NCBI GenBank assembly: GCA_008360955.1
Contig: LUCM01010088.1
Span: 17,684 to 81,683, forward strand
Source: Fasciolopsis buskii
Lineage: Eukaryota; Platyhelminthes; Trematoda; Plagiorchiida; Fasciolidae
DNA length: 64,000 nt
Reading direction: 5' to 3'
Shown here in pieces: positions 24,240 to 34,609 of the stretch (position 1 is the first letter of the stretch; each line of letters starts with the position of its first letter). Below the pieces are notes generated by a model. The model searched no databases. It saw nothing but the letters and a program-made list of their open reading frames with translations, and was not told the DNA's origin. A program made the position numbers and the translations under genes.

Positions 24240-27200
24240 AGAACGCGAATCAAACTCGAGGCGGCCGGCATTCTCAAAATTTCACCAACCACTCAAAGAT
24301 AGCATTGAAATGTGGTCCTTCCCAGCGAAAAGTCTGTCGGGCCGATCACTTGGCAGCCCAATTCGTTGTTGTTAAGGTTTCACTCCCACCAAATGTGGGC
24401 GATAGTAAGCTTCTACTATAACCAGGCGACGGATTTTCTGGTTTCGGAGGACACATGCTTTACAATCACGCACCAATATTAAGCTCATAATACTATTAAA
24501 TGCTCTGTCTTTTAAGGAAGAACGATTTCATGTTGAGGCCACAACTGCTGGAAGTTAAAAACGTCGGTCTGATTTATGAAATGCGGATAGATACTTGCTC
24601 TTTCAAGTCGTCAATTCCTGTGAAAGTTCCCCATGTAAATGAAACTTTCGGTAGTTATCAGTCTATCCTTGCCAAAGTACGGTCCAGGTACAGGCTTTCA
24701 CCAGTCCTGAGGTTGGACCTTACGATTTTGTGGTGCGAAGCGTATTCCGTATTCGGTTCTATTATTTGTCTATCGGTAATCCGTTTGGGTGTTAAGAACC
24801 ACGAGTGCAACTTTGTCGGCTTGTTCTCACAGAAGATCAAAACCGCCATCTACGAAGCCCCCACTGTCCCTTCTGAGAAGTTGTCTCAGAATTCAAGAGG
24901 AAAGGCAGTATACGCCATCCTGGTCGAAATCCGCTGGGGACGACAAAAAACTGTCATGGCTTTCTGTAGACTCAGTCTTAAAAAGTGTAAAACCAGAGGA
25001 CGTTGATGATTGATGTGAATCTTTTCCGGCAGTGTCTTTCCCCAACGAGCAATCTCACAAAGCTGTCTTCCTAAATGAATCAGAAACTGCTGTCATATCC
25101 AAGATCATGGTAATAATCGTCTAACTGTGAATTGGACTATGCTGCAGCATTTGGCGAGCGATAAATGTGATGGAGACCAAGCTGAATAAGACAACCTCTC
25201 CAAGGCTCATAGATTTAATTTTCTTTCCCTGAAGTTAATCTGCGCAGAAAAAATATGACAAAACCTGTTTGAGGACGGTTTCTCAAATTTTATCGCATAC
25301 AGTTCACCAGTCTCTCTTAAAGACATGGTCTACGATTGGTTTCGTTCAATCAAGAGGAATCTCTTCCTTATCCCACAGTGTGGAGAACTTTTGCGTCAGT
25401 TCATTCATCATGCTGTATTATACGTCCTTGAAGCTTGATGTAAGCCGTCCCGGACCCTATGACGCTTGAACAGTGTAAACGTGTCACGGAATTTAGCTTC
25501 GCCGGGCGGGTCCAATGAAGTCAACCATTGGGTACGGCGTTCAGCCGGAGGCATGGCGGCTTGTGCATAGGGGCACCTAATAAATTACAGGTTAAAAAGT
25601 TCAATCCATCTTTTTGAACGATAACGAAAACCAATAATAGGAATGTCGTTGGGTTCCCTGGATGGCTCGCTAATCCCATACCCTCCAGTATAGTTTTTCT
25701 GAGATGGCAGCTGATTGCATCTGAGGAGTGCGTTACGACCAACGCTTCTTGTGATTTCTTCTAAGGCTTGGGATGAGCTTCTGAATCAAGGCCAGTCAGA
25801 CCTGGTTGAGAATGAAAAGCAGATAATTGACCAGCGTAACCTTTTATACTATCGTTGATAGCGGTGACAAACACAAAGAACCTACTCCATTCAGATCCGG
25901 GACTAGTAGTGACCAAAAGAATAAATAACAGAGAAACTGAAAGTAGAATGAACTGTACTGGTCTGGACATTCATGCCAGTTTTGCTCAGGAAGGATTAAT
26001 TCTACCATTTTTTAAAAACGGGGATTTTTGAAACATTATTCATGAACAATCGCCACCAAAATTTGAGGTTTCCGAAATCAAAATAGTCGATCAGAGAAAC
26101 TGTATGTCCTGAATTTGGTACGTTTGGTTCTGAGTTAAGTAACCAAGATTAACAGTATTTAGTTCTTTGAACACTACCAAGGTTTTTAGAGGCGTTCGAA
26201 ACTGTTTCAGTAACAAAGCTTATCTCTTTTGGATATCTTCCGAAACCAATCTCCTACTAGTGCTTCATTGCAGTCCGGGGTGATGGTGAGTTTGACGTAT
26301 AACAGATGACAGCCGGAATTCAGAAAAGTCTGGCAAGCTAATTCGCACTGTACTTATTCATCACTAATGATTACACCACCACATTCAACCACATATTTGA
26401 GTTTGTTGATAGCAAAATTCTCCATTGTTCTTTATTTGATCTGATCTCTCCTGAATCATGGAACAAGGTTTTCGGCAGTACTACACTCTATGCCATCAAA
26501 CTCTGACCTCGACGATGCTGATGTCCGCATTCGAACACTATTTTTACAAATGGCTATCAAGTGTTATTCGCTGAAGACTTCGTTAAACCATATCGCCTTA
26601 AGACCTACCGTGGGCTATTTGCATTATTTTATTTCTTAGTTTAATATCTTCGTCCGTACACATAAATGTTTTTGTTTCTGTGGCATCAAAAGTAATCAGC
26701 CTTCTTTCCCATGCGAGTATTATTCACAATACACATCATTTGCGGGCTTTATTCCATCCCACTCTTGAAAACTAGCCTTTATTGAACTAAAGTTACGTTT
26801 TACTTACCACTATTGATCGCTTTCAGTGCCCTGGTATCGTGCTGGATGGCAAATAGGCGGTAACTCTCAACTCCTAAGCAGTCACCCATCGAACATTCAT
26901 TGTTCCACCATCCCCACACTATCGTTACCAGTTATCCCAGTTAGTGATTATTCCAATCATTATTCACTTGCTCAAAAATTTATTGGATAATGCACATTTT
27001 CTATCATGCTCCGGTGAGCAAATAAATTGATTTTCGTTTTCTTTAATTCCTGCTAGTTTGCCAACATTGCTTTTCTTCATTAAACGAATTTTATTGAAAT
27101 AACATAGTTCCTAAGTACGACTCAGAGATTGAATCTCCCCTGATTATTTGTCTGCCTCATTTTCATGACAAGATCTAATAGTGCATTTTAATCCAAGGCT

Positions 27201-28370
27201 TTGATGCACTAGAAACATCTACCATCGTGAGTACTGTTGTATGTCGCGGATCACTGCATAACCACATATTATAATTCTAATTTAGGCTACTGGATACCAG
27301 CGGTAGTAGCTTAAGGCCCGGATACAAATAATTGGCATCGCTAGTGCACTGCTGTCTGCTCCGCCGCCCGTTAGCAGTGGACTGAAATTCGCGGTTAACG
27401 TCGACGAAAATAATCATTAAACTTAATATTGCACCGCAACTGTTCTGGTGGCTTTTATCAATCATCTTCTAACCATAATGTTTACAGTGACCACATTGAT
27501 GTTGATTCGCTTGGAACATATCAGTTAAAAATGATTTCTACGAGCTGAACGTCAGTGAAAGATGATATAGTCAACGCAACAACCAGACTAAGATTTAAGC
27601 TCTCGTATTTTCGTACTCATTATGAACACAATTCATTCAAGTGATGGATATTTTTCTGTTGTTCGTGGATTTCTTAAGGAACCTCGCTCAAAATTCCAGA
27701 CACTCAGTTGATCAATTATCAGACGAATTACTCAATCTATATGCGCAAGCGCAGAAGAACTGTAAGTGTAGGAGTTAAATGAATAGTCAGTATATAAATA
27801 GACGCGGATGCTCCACTACCCGTGATGGTATTTCAAGGATTTTATTGAGTGGGGAGACTGTTTAACAGGCCAAACTATTCAACATACTCTATCAACTATT
27901 CAGTCACCGTTTGTAATGCATGAGGACATCATACAGCTGTTTCATCTTTACTAGGATTCACCATCCGTGGGCAGCCATCACACTCGAAATTGGACGTGAA
28001 CGTAGGGACGGAAACACCATCGAGCCAGCTATCCACGGTTTTTTGAAATGCGCCGTCATATGGCAACAGTCAGTTTCTGATTTGTTAAGTCATGAGTGGC
28101 CGACTCAAATGATATTGCTCCCTCATTGTGTTAGTGACAAGTTGAACAATGATGATGGACGAGGAACAACTTCGCGAGTAATATAATATACTAAATTTGA
28201 TCAAGTCGGCGAACTCTGAAGACCATTTTCGAAGTACTTATCATACCAGTGCCCTCTCCAGGCAAGTCTTCTGTTGATGAGGATCGAGTGATCTGTTTTA
28301 GTTCCACCGGACTTCAAAAATCAGTAATGATTATTTATTAAAATGTGGTTAATTTCAATGAACCGATGGG
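24240..28370. other. Long stretch without assignable gene
   Basis: The longest frame is 24500-25006 (+, 168 codons), overlapped by an open frame at 24789-25013. Neither has a domain I recognise, and both lack clear splice borders. One secreted-peptide-like frame at 25761-25970 (-) is listed separately. The rest holds nothing supportable. Confidence 0.3.
25761..25970 (-). CDS. Candidate small secreted protein (signal peptide frame)
   Basis: This is a 69-residue frame starting at a true ATG (25970-25968). It begins MSRPVQFILLSVSLLFILLV, a well-formed signal sequence, followed by TTSPGS as a plausible cleavage region. The mature part (about 43 residues) has no cysteine and no dibasic processing site. 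I do not recognise it. A signal-like start can arise by chance in a window with many frames, and no splice sites or paralogue support it. Treat it as a candidate only. Confidence 0.25.
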   Translation of the reverse strand: MSRPVQFILLSVSLLFILLVTTSPGSEWSRFFVFVTAINDSIKGYAGQLSAFHSQPGLTGLDSEAHPKP

Positions 28371-28374
28371 AGCC

Positions 28375-28510
28375 TGACTGTTAATGTGATAGCTTAGGTT
28401 TTCGACCTAATCTTTCGTCCCTCGTTCATTTCCCAGTTCAGGCGCGTCGAATAACACCGCTAGCGATTCCTAGCAATGTGGGACAACTTTACAATGCTTC
28501 CATGTTTTCG
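28375..28510 (+). mobile_element. Hammerhead SINE, degenerate copy
   Basis: The order of blocks matches the intact copy at 33 kb: an A-box-like TAGCTTAGGT region, TTTCGTCCCTCGTTCATTTC over the B-box, then GCGATTCCTAGCAA and ACAATGCTTCCATG. The ribozyme core is destroyed: CTGATGA reads CTAGCGA and GAAA reads ACAA. It is an old, inactive copy. Confidence 0.5.
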
Positions 28511-31500
28511 TAATGGAGCATTGTATCATGTGATGAAACCAATAGTAAATCACAGTCTCATATCATTAAAACTATTCAGTTCAAGTGAATCTGACATACA
28601 TCAACCGGTGGATGTGAAACATTCCTTCAAGTTAGCCGAAACTGAGGATAGCCAGTGAAGAATGTCATTTTCTAACATTCACATTAGGAACTAATCTCCT
28701 CTGCTTCCGTGTTATCTGCGTTTACAAATAGAAGATATAAAATTTTCGTGAACACGGTTGTGCTCTCAAATAAACCTATTTTTGTTCAACTGTTCTTTGT
28801 ATTGCCTGTTCTGACTAACTGTTTTCATTTGTTTTCACTATTTTTAGTTTACATAATACACGCATTGGCACGCAATCGGATTCAACAGCTCAAATCCGCC
28901 ACCTTCTTACTGCAGCGCGACCAAACAAGAACCGGTTTATGCCGCTTTAGGATAAGAGGAATAAGTCAGTCTTGTAGTTTAGGAAAAGCCGTATTTAGCT
29001 TAATCACAAGTGAAAACTTAATTAACAAGCCAAGAGATGCTGGTGAGTGGGAAGCAATGATGAATTCATCTATCTAGGCATATACTTCTTCATAAATGAA
29101 GGATTGTGTTTAAAATAACTGATTTGCTGATTATAAGGATCAAAATGGATTGGAATTTTGAATTTTTGACGAAAGCTGGTTGAGTCAGAAAGGAGATTCA
29201 ACCAAACAAGATAAAAAAATGGACTTTTGAAGTCATTTGCAAATTTGAGACAGTGAGTTCCCTTAATCACTTTGAATAGAACGGATAGACAGCACAGACT
29301 GCGCAGCTGCAAGTGAGCTGGTGACTCATGAAAGACGTTTAGATAGGGCAGCCTCGTTGACTGCGTGTTGAAAATCAGTCTCTTGGTTGGGTAAAATGTC
29401 CAGTTCAGTCGATGTTTAGGTATTCTTTACCCATGCTTAAGGTCTTGGTAAGTCCCGTTGAATAGACGATCACACTAGAACTGTTGGGTTAATATGACTA
29501 GAATCGCTTTGCCTTTGTCTTTAGTGAGCATCGATGAGCTTGTCAAGATGTCCGTTTGCCCTGGGGGTCTTTATCTGGAACTCTTCCTTCTTCCGCGATT
29601 GCTGTTCGCCTCAGATGTTTGGAGCTCTACAGAAAAGTGTTCTTACTGGACCCCATTTCTAGACGACTGGTATGAAACTGGAAAACTGAAGTTATTGACC
29701 TCTCAGAGTTACTGTGGGATAGACCGTCTTTTTTATTGTTCCATCTACATGGCCAGTTGTTAGGATGTCTGAAACGATTATACCTTTGTCATTTTCCCCC
29801 GCATGGATAACTAAAGGGATTGGTTGCATTTTTCTTAACTGAATCTCACTGGCAAAAATTAAAACTCCATCAACATAATGGTGACGTTTAGTGAACTGAG
29901 CAATAGGACTACACATTTGACTTTCCAAATATCAAACGGAAGATAACTTCAAGAGAGCTACCTATTAAAACCACATCAATCCCCCTAAATAACTTTCCTC
30001 AAGAGTTAACGCATATTTTCAGTACACAGAAGAATGAAATACTTGATGTAAGGAGCGCGTAAGGTAAGATTCAGTGCGAAAGTTGCGCCCCAAACATTCC
30101 GTTGTTCCAAGTTGACATTGATAAAAAGTTAATTAAAATCAAGAAATAATATTTTCTGGGAATCCATTGGTATTTGGTGCGAAGGTTACGATACGTCAGA
30201 TGAGTTCCTTATTCAGTGTGATGTGAGTTTTATGACGACTGAGAGAATGTTAATTTGTGTTAGCCCGAGCTTGGAGTACACAGGGTGTTTTTGGATTACC
30301 TCTCATCCATGACGCGTGTGAGTCGCCCAAAATGCCGAAACGGAAGATTCTTTTAAATTTTCTTCATCGCCGAATCAACTGCAGGTGATGCATTGAAAAT
30401 GTGGCGGATATGATTCATGTTGATTATAGCCGGAATTGTGACAAAAGAAGCGAGAAAGAGAGAATTTCAATTGTGAAGGAGTGAATTAAATGGGAGATTT
30501 CAGAGCCATGGTTACAAACCTGAAGAAGGAGAATAGGTGCAAGTAAATGGTCTTCTGGTAGGCCAGCATACAAAACTAGCGGATACAATAAGACCATATC
30601 GAATAGGAAGGAAATGATCGGCTTCCTGAATAATTATGAAATACATCGTGCAGGAGCTGAATAATGTCCGATTGAAGTTGATTCCGGCAATGGGCGTTCG
30701 TGCTAAGCTCGGTCGATGTTTGAGATGTCCAACTAGATCGACTGAGTTTGTCCTTATTTGTTGAATGCGACCGACACGAGTTGAGTTGAGAGTCTGCAGG
30801 TCGAGCGTTGAACGATACAGACTAGCATTCACTTTTGATGACTAATAGCAGGCTAGTGAGCATGCATGACGTACTAACTTTAGTTTCTGCATCATTTACA
30901 GTTAATTATGCTTAGTTGCTGCAAATATCACAGTTTTTCGTTCACGTTGCTTGGTGGCATTTTTCTTCTCAGCTCTTAGTTGGGCCTGAGATAACCCGTG
31001 TTTAACACTGTCACTTCACGAGCTCGCTTTATCGTGGGATATTGCAACCAGCGTCACGGTCAAAACTGCCAATGGACCATTACAATTAGTAGACCGTTCA
31101 GGGGGAGTTAAAGTAATACGTTGATTTTTTTGATTCTGTCACGTCATCAGTGTAACGGTTGCACCATCTTACAAACTTTATGTTTCTGATGAAAATCACA
31201 GTCTCAACCAATCAACAAAATACAGATATGAAGTACCTGCAAGTATTGCGGAGCTTAGTGCTTTCGTCTTACATGTTCTGCAATTTGCGAATGTCTTTAA
31301 TGCGGAAAACTGGAAGTCCATTCGTTTTAAACTCGAGTACCATAGTCGCGAACTCTAGCTGCTTCAGTCGGTCCTGTTTATTTTATTTCAACTTTCACCC
31401 CGATTAGTCAAGCAAAAATGACTAAATGAACTTGGAAAAGTCAACACGTCTGCCGTTATTTCTAATCAAACTTCTTACGGTGGTTTGCTTAGGTTAAAGC

Positions 31501-32830
31501 ACATTTACCGACGGCCTCCGTCTTCTGGGTTCATTGAATCTTCTTTAGTCTCCAGTCCTGGCAACTCCCCAGTTCGCCTGTAACCATTTTGCCAAATCAG
31601 ACCACTCTGCCTGTGCTCCAGAATGAGGACGAAAGTTTAGTTTCTCACCCTGTTTCCAGGCTTGCAGTCGCTCTGATCTTCAGCCTGTCATTTCTCTAAG
31701 TGGAATTGGCCTTGTTGAACAGTCCTGTTTCACAGACTTGATGCATCCTCACTGACGCATGACTCACCGGAGCAAAATAAAGCGCGGTTGCAATTTTGAC
31801 ACCAGCTCCTAACCTCACCTTAGAGCATTCAGTTAATTTTTCAGCACTCATGAACTTGTACTGCGGTCAGCAGTGGTTACAACTCAACTTTTCTCTTTGA
31901 ATTTCGGGGTTTTTCGTTAACCGCTGATGCTTATTCACAAGTCATCCGTACTTATTCAGTTAATTACTCAGAGCACCAATCATTCATTAACGTTAGTGGT
32001 AGTGTAGATTTATTTACCTCTAACATCTACATTCGGCGTCTTAAACCATCGGTCCATTCTGTCAACGCCGGAAGTTAATTATTCTGTACCGCTAGGCGAC
32101 AAGAAATAGCAGTGACATCTGTCTCGCTGGACCTCTGTGTCTCCCTCGTTTGTCTGGAAAATCATGTTCGCTCTCCTGGAACCAGCAAAGCTTGCAATAG
32201 ATCAACTAGTGATAGGGGAAACCTTAACTCTAGTGCATTCTTCTACATTGGCCATGTCTATATTCAAATCGTTGAATATACATTTGTTCCTCCAGATCGA
32301 TTGTTTAACCGAACGTTGATCGCCCAGCACGGTTGCCTTTTGCGCGTTGCTCACGCACACTCGGCTCGTGTGTTCCTGTCAAATATACTCAACATCCTAC
32401 CGCTTCCGACTGTCTTTTCGTTGTACACGTTGAGTGTTTGGGTTGTCATTATTGCTTTCCTACAGAGCCGAGTAAGGCTGACGCACAAGCGGTCACAGCG
32501 GTTAAGGGCAAGCAAACGGAATACAAGATCCACTTTAAGAAAATCGGTCTTACAACTCTGAAAATTGTGATGACTATCGGATTATTGTGAACACCGGCTT
32601 ATCACGTAAGCTGCTTAATACCGGAAACGGAAGATATTCTGCATCAGTTTCCTGGACCTACATTCTTCTCCCAGTTCTGCGGGTACTAGTGTCTCAGACA
32701 TCCTTTAAGTTAGCAAGCGTCAGTAGCAAGGTTCAAAAGTTCTGGTATATTTTGCCTTTTGCCACAACATTTGTTATGTTACTATTAGGAGATAGAATGT
32801 TTTTATCAAATAATTCAACATGTGATATCA
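28511..32830. other. No assignable gene
   Basis: Frames of 80-150 codons occur at 28709-29077 (+), 30512-30832 (-) and 32112-32561 (+). At 32.1-32.6 kb all three + frames are open for long stretches. None shows a recognisable domain or a clean exon structure. 31,435-31,580 (+) is open and Ser/Pro-rich. I could not support a gene. Confidence 0.3.
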
Positions 32831-32920
32831 TCGCTCAACTCACCATTAAGAAACCATGGAAGCACTGTACAGCTGTTTCGTCCTTGTTAGGAATCATCAG
32901 CAGTGCATATTCACCGCGGC
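32831..32920 (-). mobile_element. Hammerhead SINE copy, inverted arm
   Basis: 32831-32910 is the reverse complement of 33071-33150 at 79 of 80 positions, with a 160-nt spacer. It carries the ribozyme half of the SINE in minus orientation. The sequence upstream (plus side 32911-32990) does not resemble the tRNA-like head of the other copies. This is therefore either a truncated copy or a duplication of only the 3' half. Confidence 0.8.
32856..32914 (-). ncRNA. Type I hammerhead ribozyme (intact core)
   Basis: On the minus strand, CTGATGA (32900-32894) is followed by a TTCC...GGA helix II and GAAA (32879-32876). Next come a palindromic AGCT within ACAGCTGT and the cleavage triplet GTA (32870-32868). 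Helix I is GCACTG (complement of 32901-32906) paired with CAGTGC (complement of 32862-32867). The core is identical to the + strand copy at 33 kb. The outer helix I is slightly weaker (TGAA in place of TGGA). Confidence 0.8.
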
Positions 32921-32990
32921 CTTTGGCGTTGCAAATCACTGACGGATATGTGCAGCATGATGCAGTGAATCTGAAAAAAACCGTTCAGAG

Positions 32991-33150
32991 CCTGCCCGGT
33001 GGCGTAATGACTAAGGCGCTCGACTCAGAATCGTTCATCCCTGGTTCGCGTCCCATTTTGGACGAGGTGGATATGCACTGCTGATGATTCCTAACAAGGA
33101 CGAAACAGCTGTACAGTGCTTCCAGGGTTTCTTAATGGTGAGTTGAGCGA
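32991..33150 (+). mobile_element. tRNA-headed hammerhead SINE, best-preserved copy
   Basis: The head has a pol III A-box-like TGGCGTAATGA (33000-33010; consensus TRGYNNANNNG, last base differs). It also has a B-box-like GGTTCGCGTCC (33043-33053; consensus GGTTCGANTCC, one clear difference). These sit 32 nt apart within a tRNA-like segment. The hammerhead ribozyme follows at 33068-33125. This arrangement, a tRNA-like promoter with a hammerhead inside a short non-coding element, is that of the Sm-alpha SINE-like repeats of Schistosoma. Eight copies are visible in this window; this is the one with both promoter boxes and ribozyme in good condition. Confidence 0.8.
33068..33125 (+). ncRNA. Type I hammerhead ribozyme (intact core)
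   Basis: Helix I is GCACTG (33075-33080) with CAGTGC (33114-33119), extended by TGGA (33068-33071) with TCCA (33121-33124). An internal loop of TAT against T lies between, as in natural fast hammerheads. The core is CTGATGA (33081-33087). Helix II is TCCT/AGGA (33089-33092 with 33097-33100) with an AACA loop. A T88/C101 mismatch replaces the usual G-C closing pair. GAAA is 33102-33105. Helix III is only two pairs closed by palindromic AGCT (33107-33110), and cleavage is predicted after A33113. Such tiny palindromic helix III hairpins are known from animal SINE-like hammerheads, which cut best as dimers. Activity itself is inferred. Confidence 0.85.
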
Positions 33151-33723
33151 AGATGCCTCATGGTGAATCATTTCATTATGCCATTGTGTCCGATTCACAT
33201 TGTTTCTGCCCGTCAAAACAACATCGCAGTTCAAGCACTCACCAAAATAATCGCACGATGAAAATTAGCTGCTATGGCCTAGATGATTTTGTGGCCATAA
33301 CCTCTGCTAATTCGGACATCTATATATTATCAAGCAAAAGCTTCACATACGTAATCTACCTAGTAGATGACCGAGATTTTTTCGCCCCATCCTGACCCCT
33401 TTCTAGCCTTGTTTCACGCACTCCGCCCTACATCATTGGGCAGAATGAACCATTTGTTAAGTTCCACTCAGCATAACTCTCGACCAGTTCCGTGCTGTTC
33501 TACGGAAAACACGACATACGTTTGATCTTCTCTGAAAAAGTCGTTGGTTTGGCCTTCCGTACACATATGCAGTGTCCGTTAGTTGTTTAAATTTTCGTCT
33601 GCCGGTGCTGTTTTGCATGCTTTTTAACCGAAACTATAGCTCTACTTCTTACTTGCATTGGAGATTTGTTGCAGTAAAACTGCTCTCCGGTACTTTGCTG
33701 TTATCTCGAACTTAACCTTTCAG

Positions 33724-34014
33724 AACCGAGATATTTTAATAATCAACGAGAGGCTCTGGGTGTATTATCAGCAACTAGTCAGTGTGAGTATCTGTCTAGT
33801 ACACACTCCAGTTTTTACAGGTATTTGGCAAAATTCGCATCAATGTTTCAACGGTGGAATGTTGCCTACAGTACTTGAGATTGAAGCACCGAATGTCAGA
33901 GAGGTGAGCAGGCTGCATATCTGAGTGGGTAGTCCTTACAGCGTTCCATCTGGCAACAGTTTGATCACTCAGTCATCCTCAGTTACTGGATTGGATTCGA
34001 TTGGTGGAACTAGG
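33724..34014 (+). CDS. Three-exon module with 37-38 bp introns, gene unknown
   Basis: The exons are 33724-33783, 33821-33903 and 33942 to about 34014. A pyrimidine-rich acceptor (AACTTAACCTTTCAG) precedes the first. The introns are 33784-33820 (37 bp, GTGAGT...TTACAG) and 33904-33941 (38 bp, GTGAGC...TTACAG), typical sizes for flatworm short introns. After splicing, two of three frames stay open. One gives PRYFNNQREALGVLSATSQ, then a segment with CFNGGMLPTVLE, ending in SYWIGFDWWN and a TAG. The other gives INERLWVYYQQLVSVFGKIR and continues past 34,014. I cannot choose between them or name the protein. The first exon of the gene is not identified. The paired short introns are the main evidence. 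Confidence 0.4.
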
Positions 34015-34139
34015 AAATACCATTACAACATCTTGTTTTGTTTTCATAACAGATGTAAGACAATTACATTACTACGTTTTACTGAATCTCACGGAAGTAG
34101 CGGTGGCGGTTTGTTATACATCAACGGCGGCATTATATC

Positions 34140-34275
34140 AACTGAGACGGCTAAGGCGCTTGACTCACAATTCTAACTGGAATGAGTCTGCTTCCCACTT
34201 CCGGTGCGATGGATATGCATTATTTATGATTCCTAACAACGATGAAGCAGCTGTACAATACTTCCGTGGTTTTTA
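34140..34275 (+). mobile_element. Hammerhead SINE, degenerate copy
   Basis: It contains GACGGCTAAGGCGCTTGACTC, close to the intact head, and TGGATATGC, GATTCCTAACAA and CAGCTGTACAATACTTCC, aligning with the ribozyme. The core is damaged: CTGATGA reads TTTATGA and GAAA reads GAAG. Self-cleavage is not expected. It lies about 1 kb downstream of the intact pair in the same orientation as the + copy. Confidence 0.7.
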
Positions 34276-34609
34276 ATCCCAATTTGGATAGTGACAATGT
34301 AGGACGAATCATTCGGAAAACCAACTCAAATCTCCATCCACTGAAAACACCATATTACCTTCAGCTTGACTTTTACTGTTCTAACTTATCTAAATTTCGG
34401 ATACCATTTCTTTGAGACAACGCACTCCTTGATTCGAACATACTGCTGATTTTATCGCATTTTAATGTATAGACTTTTGCGTACACTAAATGCTGTCGCA
34501 TTTCAGTCAAAAAAAAACTTGAGGGGAAAAATAAAAATAGGAAAACATTTACACTCATCACGTTGTAAAATGTGAAAAAACTCATCGAGGGTTAATCATA
34601 GCACTTTAT

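Noticed and set aside
24500..25006. A 168-codon + strand frame, longest without N
   Set aside because: There is no domain, no signal peptide and no splice context, and another frame is open over the same bases. The length is near the chance limit for a window this size.
32587..33084. A 165-codon + strand frame
   Set aside because: It runs straight through the inverted SINE pair, including the tRNA-like head and ribozyme. Its openness is incidental to repeat sequence.
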